Part shown: in pieces, positions 22,208 to 24,253 of the stretch | Numbering within the stretch: the stretch's first letter is position 1 | Layout: the number at the start of each line of letters is the position of its first letter | From: Methanobacteriota archaeon | GTDB taxonomy: Archaea > Halobacteriota > Methanosarcinia > Methanosarcinales > Methanosarcinaceae | Direction: 5' to 3' | Length of the DNA stretch: 24,253 bases | Assembly: GCA_023399215.1 (NCBI GenBank) | Contig: JAEWQJ010000035.1 | Location: forward strand, 1 to 24,253 | Made by a program: the position numbers and the translations under genes | Notes under the pieces: model-generated | Databases searched by the model: none | What the model was told of the DNA's origin: nothing | The model's input: the letters and a program-made list of their open reading frames with translations, nothing else

Positions 22208-24109
22208 ATGGAAAAATATGATTATAGTGAACTTGGGCTGAAAGCCGGACTTGAAATTCACCAGCAGTTGGATTCGAAGGAGAAGCTGTTCTGCAGGTGT
22301 CCGACTCTTATAAGGGATGTCAAGGACTCGGACTTCGAGTTTTTCAGGTATCTTAGGGCTACGGAAAGTGAGATGGGAGAAAAAGACAGGGCTGCAGTGG
22401 AGCAGACTAAGATACGGAGGAAGTATATCTATAAGGCTTATGACACGACCTGCCTTATAGAGAATGATGAAGAGCCTCCAAGAGAACTCAATAAGGAAGC
22501 CCTGGGCATTTCTCTCGGTGTTGCAAAACTCTTCAACATGAAGCCTGTAGACCAGATGCACGTTATGAGGAAGATCGTGGTAGACGGGTCTAATACAAGC
22601 GGGTTTCAGAGGACTGCTTTTCTTGCAAGTGACGGATTTATTGAGACTTCCCAGGGTCGTTGCGGAATTGACAGCCTCTGCGTGGAAGAAGAAGCTGCCC
22701 AGAAAGTAGAGGAAATAGGGGATTCGATCATTTATTCCCTGGACAGGCTTGGAATTCCGCTTGTGGAGATCGCGACTGCACCGGATATCAAGTCTCCTCG
22801 CCACGCAAGGGAAGTCGCCGAGCAGATAGGAATGTTCCTCAGGTCCACAGGGAAAGTAAAGAGAGGGCTTGGCACGATCCGGCAGGACGTAAATATCTCA
22901 ATTGCCGAAGGCGCAAGAGTTGAAATTAAAGGCGTGCAGGCACTTGACCTCATAGAAGATATTGTCCGCAGGGAAGTAGAAAGACAGTTAAATCTTCTTT
23001 TTATCAGGCAGGAGCTTATAGAAAGAAAAGCCTTTGCCTGCGAAGAAATCTATGACGTAACAGGGCTTTTCGTAGACACAAAATCCAAGGTCCTGCAGAA
23101 AGGCGTGAAAAAAGGCGCAGTTCTTGCAGCCCTTCTCAAAAAATTCGATGGGCTTGTAGGCAAGGAAGTGCAGCCAGGAAGAAGGCTCGGGACCGAATTT
23201 TCAGACAGGGCAAAGACCGCGGGCGTTGGAGGGATTTTCCACACTGATGAGCTTCCAAACTACGGGATAACCGAAAAAGAAGTCAAGGCTGTCCGAGACG
23301 CAATAGGTGCATCTGCAGGAGACGCCGTAATAATGGTTGCAGACAAACCCGAGAAAGCCAGGCTCGCAATCGAAGCGGTTATTCAAAGGGCAAAAGAAGC
23401 CATGGAAGGAATTCCTGAAGAAACACGAAAAGCCCTTCCCGATGGAAACACCTCCTATATGCGTCCCCTACCTGGCGCTGCAAGGATGTACCCTGAAACC
23501 GATGTGCCTCAAATCGAAATATCACAGGAATACTTCGATTCAATTGAGATTCCAGAACTCCTTACTGAACGGGCGAAACGTTTTATCTCCGAAAACGGCT
23601 TAAATAAAGAGCTTGCCGAAAAAATAGCTTATTCAAAGCATCTTCCTCTCTTTGAGGAGCTGATCGAGACTTACGGGAAAGATGAAAACGTAAACTCAAC
23701 CCTCATCGCCAGAACTCTTGTCGGAATCGTTCCGGAAATCCGGAGAAACGGAGTAGAGACTGAAAACCTTACGGATGAGCATTTCCAAGGGCTTTTTGCA
23801 GCTATTTCAAATCAGGATATCGCAAAAGAAGCAATTCAGGACCTCTTGGCCGCTCTTGCAAAAGAGCCTGAACTGAGCACTCAGGAAGCGATCTCAAAGC
23901 TTGGGCTCAGTGCTTTTGACCCAGAAGAAGTTGAAAACTTCATTAAGAAAACCGTCAGGGAAAGAGGAGACTTTATCAAGGAAAAAGGTCCGGCAGCTCT
24001 TGGCCCCCTCATGGGTATTGTCATGAAGGAATACAGAGGCATTGTTGACGGAAAAATCCTTAGCCAAATGTTGAAAAAAGAACTGGATAGTTTTATTAAT
24101 CAGGGGTAA
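22208..24109 (+). CDS. gatE: Glu-tRNA(Gln) amidotransferase subunit E
   Basis: A 633-residue archaea-specific subunit that, with GatD, converts Glu-tRNA(Gln) to Gln-tRNA(Gln). The start has the GatB/GatE signature GLKAGLEIHQQLDSKEKLFC, then SDGFIETSQGRCGIDSLCVEEEAA and RLGIPLVEIATAPDI. The inserted AspRS-type GAD domain lies at about 280-400 (GTEFSDRAKTAGVGGIFHTDE). The catalytic-core end PEARMYPETDVP-like (GAARMYPETDVPQIE) and the C-terminal helical/YqeY-like tail follow. GGGTGA precedes ATG 22208. Length is normal for the family. The partner gatD is not in this window. Confidence 0.97.
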   Translation: MEKYDYSELGLKAGLEIHQQLDSKEKLFCRCPTLIRDVKDSDFEFFRYLRATESEMGEKDRAAVEQTKIRRKYIYKAYDTTCLIENDEEPPRELNKEALGISLGVAKLFNMKPVDQMHVMRKIVVDGSNTSGFQRTAFLASDGFIETSQGRCGIDSLCVEEEAAQKVEEIGDSIIYSLDRLGIPLVEIATAPDIKSPRHAREVAEQIGMFLRSTGKVKRGLGTIRQDVNISIAEGARVEIKGVQALDLIEDIVRREVERQLNLLFIRQELIERKAFACEEIYDVTGLFVDTKSKVLQKGVKKGAVLAALLKKFDGLVGKEVQPGRRLGTEFSDRAKTAGVGGIFHTDELPNYGITEKEVKAVRDAIGASAGDAVIMVADKPEKARLAIEAVIQRAKEAMEGIPEETRKALPDGNTSYMRPLPGAARMYPETDVPQIEISQEYFDSIEIPELLTERAKRFISENGLNKELAEKIAYSKHLPLFEELIETYGKDENVNSTLIARTLVGIVPEIRRNGVETENLTDEHFQGLFAAISNQDIAKEAIQDLLAALAKEPELSTQEAISKLGLSAFDPEEVENFIKKTVRERGDFIKEKGPAALGPLMGIVMKEYRGIVDGKILSQMLKKELDSFINQG

Positions 24110-24134
24110 CTCCCTTTTTTTCGTTTATTCTTTA

Positions 24135-24253
24135 TTCTCTGTTGTTCATTTTTATTGTTCTCTGTTGTTCATTTTTATTGTTGTCTGTTGTTGATTTTTA
24201 TTGTTCTCTGTTGTTCATTTTTTTTTTTGTGTGTTGTTGATTTTTTATTGTTG
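24135..24253 (+). repeat. 23-bp T-rich tandem repeat after gatE
   Basis: About five units of a 23-base sequence TTCTCTGTTGTTCATTTTTATTG begin 26 bases after the gatE stop and run to the window end, with a longer T-run in the fourth unit. Repeated T-runs on the coding strand suit a multi-step archaeal terminator; the array may continue beyond the window. Confidence 0.75.

Overview
The window is chromosomal DNA from a methanogenic archaeon, almost certainly a Methanosarcina. The gene content is archaeal: gatE, an IF2-type aIF5B, and the block rpl7ae-rps28e-rpl24e-ndk-infB-rps6e. Promoters have purine/A-rich BRE plus TATA elements. Intergenic regions are long and AT-rich, and there are many small secreted or surface proteins of Methanosarcina type (PPC-like domains, NosD-like beta-helix, membrane-anchored winged-helix regulators).

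Bases 1-3130: the tail of an upstream gene; a small exported protein (401-802) with a suspicious 5' end; then a tight three-gene operon of a small membrane protein, an ABC-2 permease and an ABC ATPase that appears to start at ATT. Bases 3130-9200: a broken small membrane-protein gene, a secreted protein overlapping a membrane-anchored two-wHTH regulator, a second secreted PPC-like protein, a NosD-like beta-helix surface protein and a large exported M28-type metallopeptidase.

Bases 9420-14100 hold the most interesting part. The gene at 10017 encodes a signal-peptide precursor whose last 74 residues contain ten cysteines spaced almost as in halocin C8 and ending in AGLC. It overlaps a small membrane protein and is followed by a LolA-like lipoprotein and an exported thioredoxin-CcdA fusion that could oxidise or reduce such a peptide. 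A second cassette at 13819 keeps the same promoter and first 13 codons, has lost the middle of the precursor, and retains out of frame the last cysteine motif (C-x7-C-x5-C) plus an intact small membrane-protein partner. This looks like an archaeocin locus of halocin C8 type in a methanogen, with one live and one internally deleted copy.

Three ~600-bp direct repeats (5144, 9424, 13226) each place the same control module ahead of a secreted-protein gene: a 21-bp inverted repeat flanked by divergent TATA boxes, a ~140-nt leader, and a hairpin that pairs with the Shine-Dalgarno sequence. The third copy begins exactly where the thioredoxin-CcdA gene ends and appears to have removed its last membrane segment.

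Bases 14300-24253 become housekeeping: a second LolA-like lipoprotein, then on the minus strand the translation operon L7Ae to S6e, a divergent TatD-associated radical SAM protein, a small secreted protein, a 1.1-kb gene-free stretch with three tandem-repeat arrays, and gatE followed by a T-rich tandem repeat at the window edge. No tRNA, rRNA, CRISPR or complete insertion sequence was recognised.
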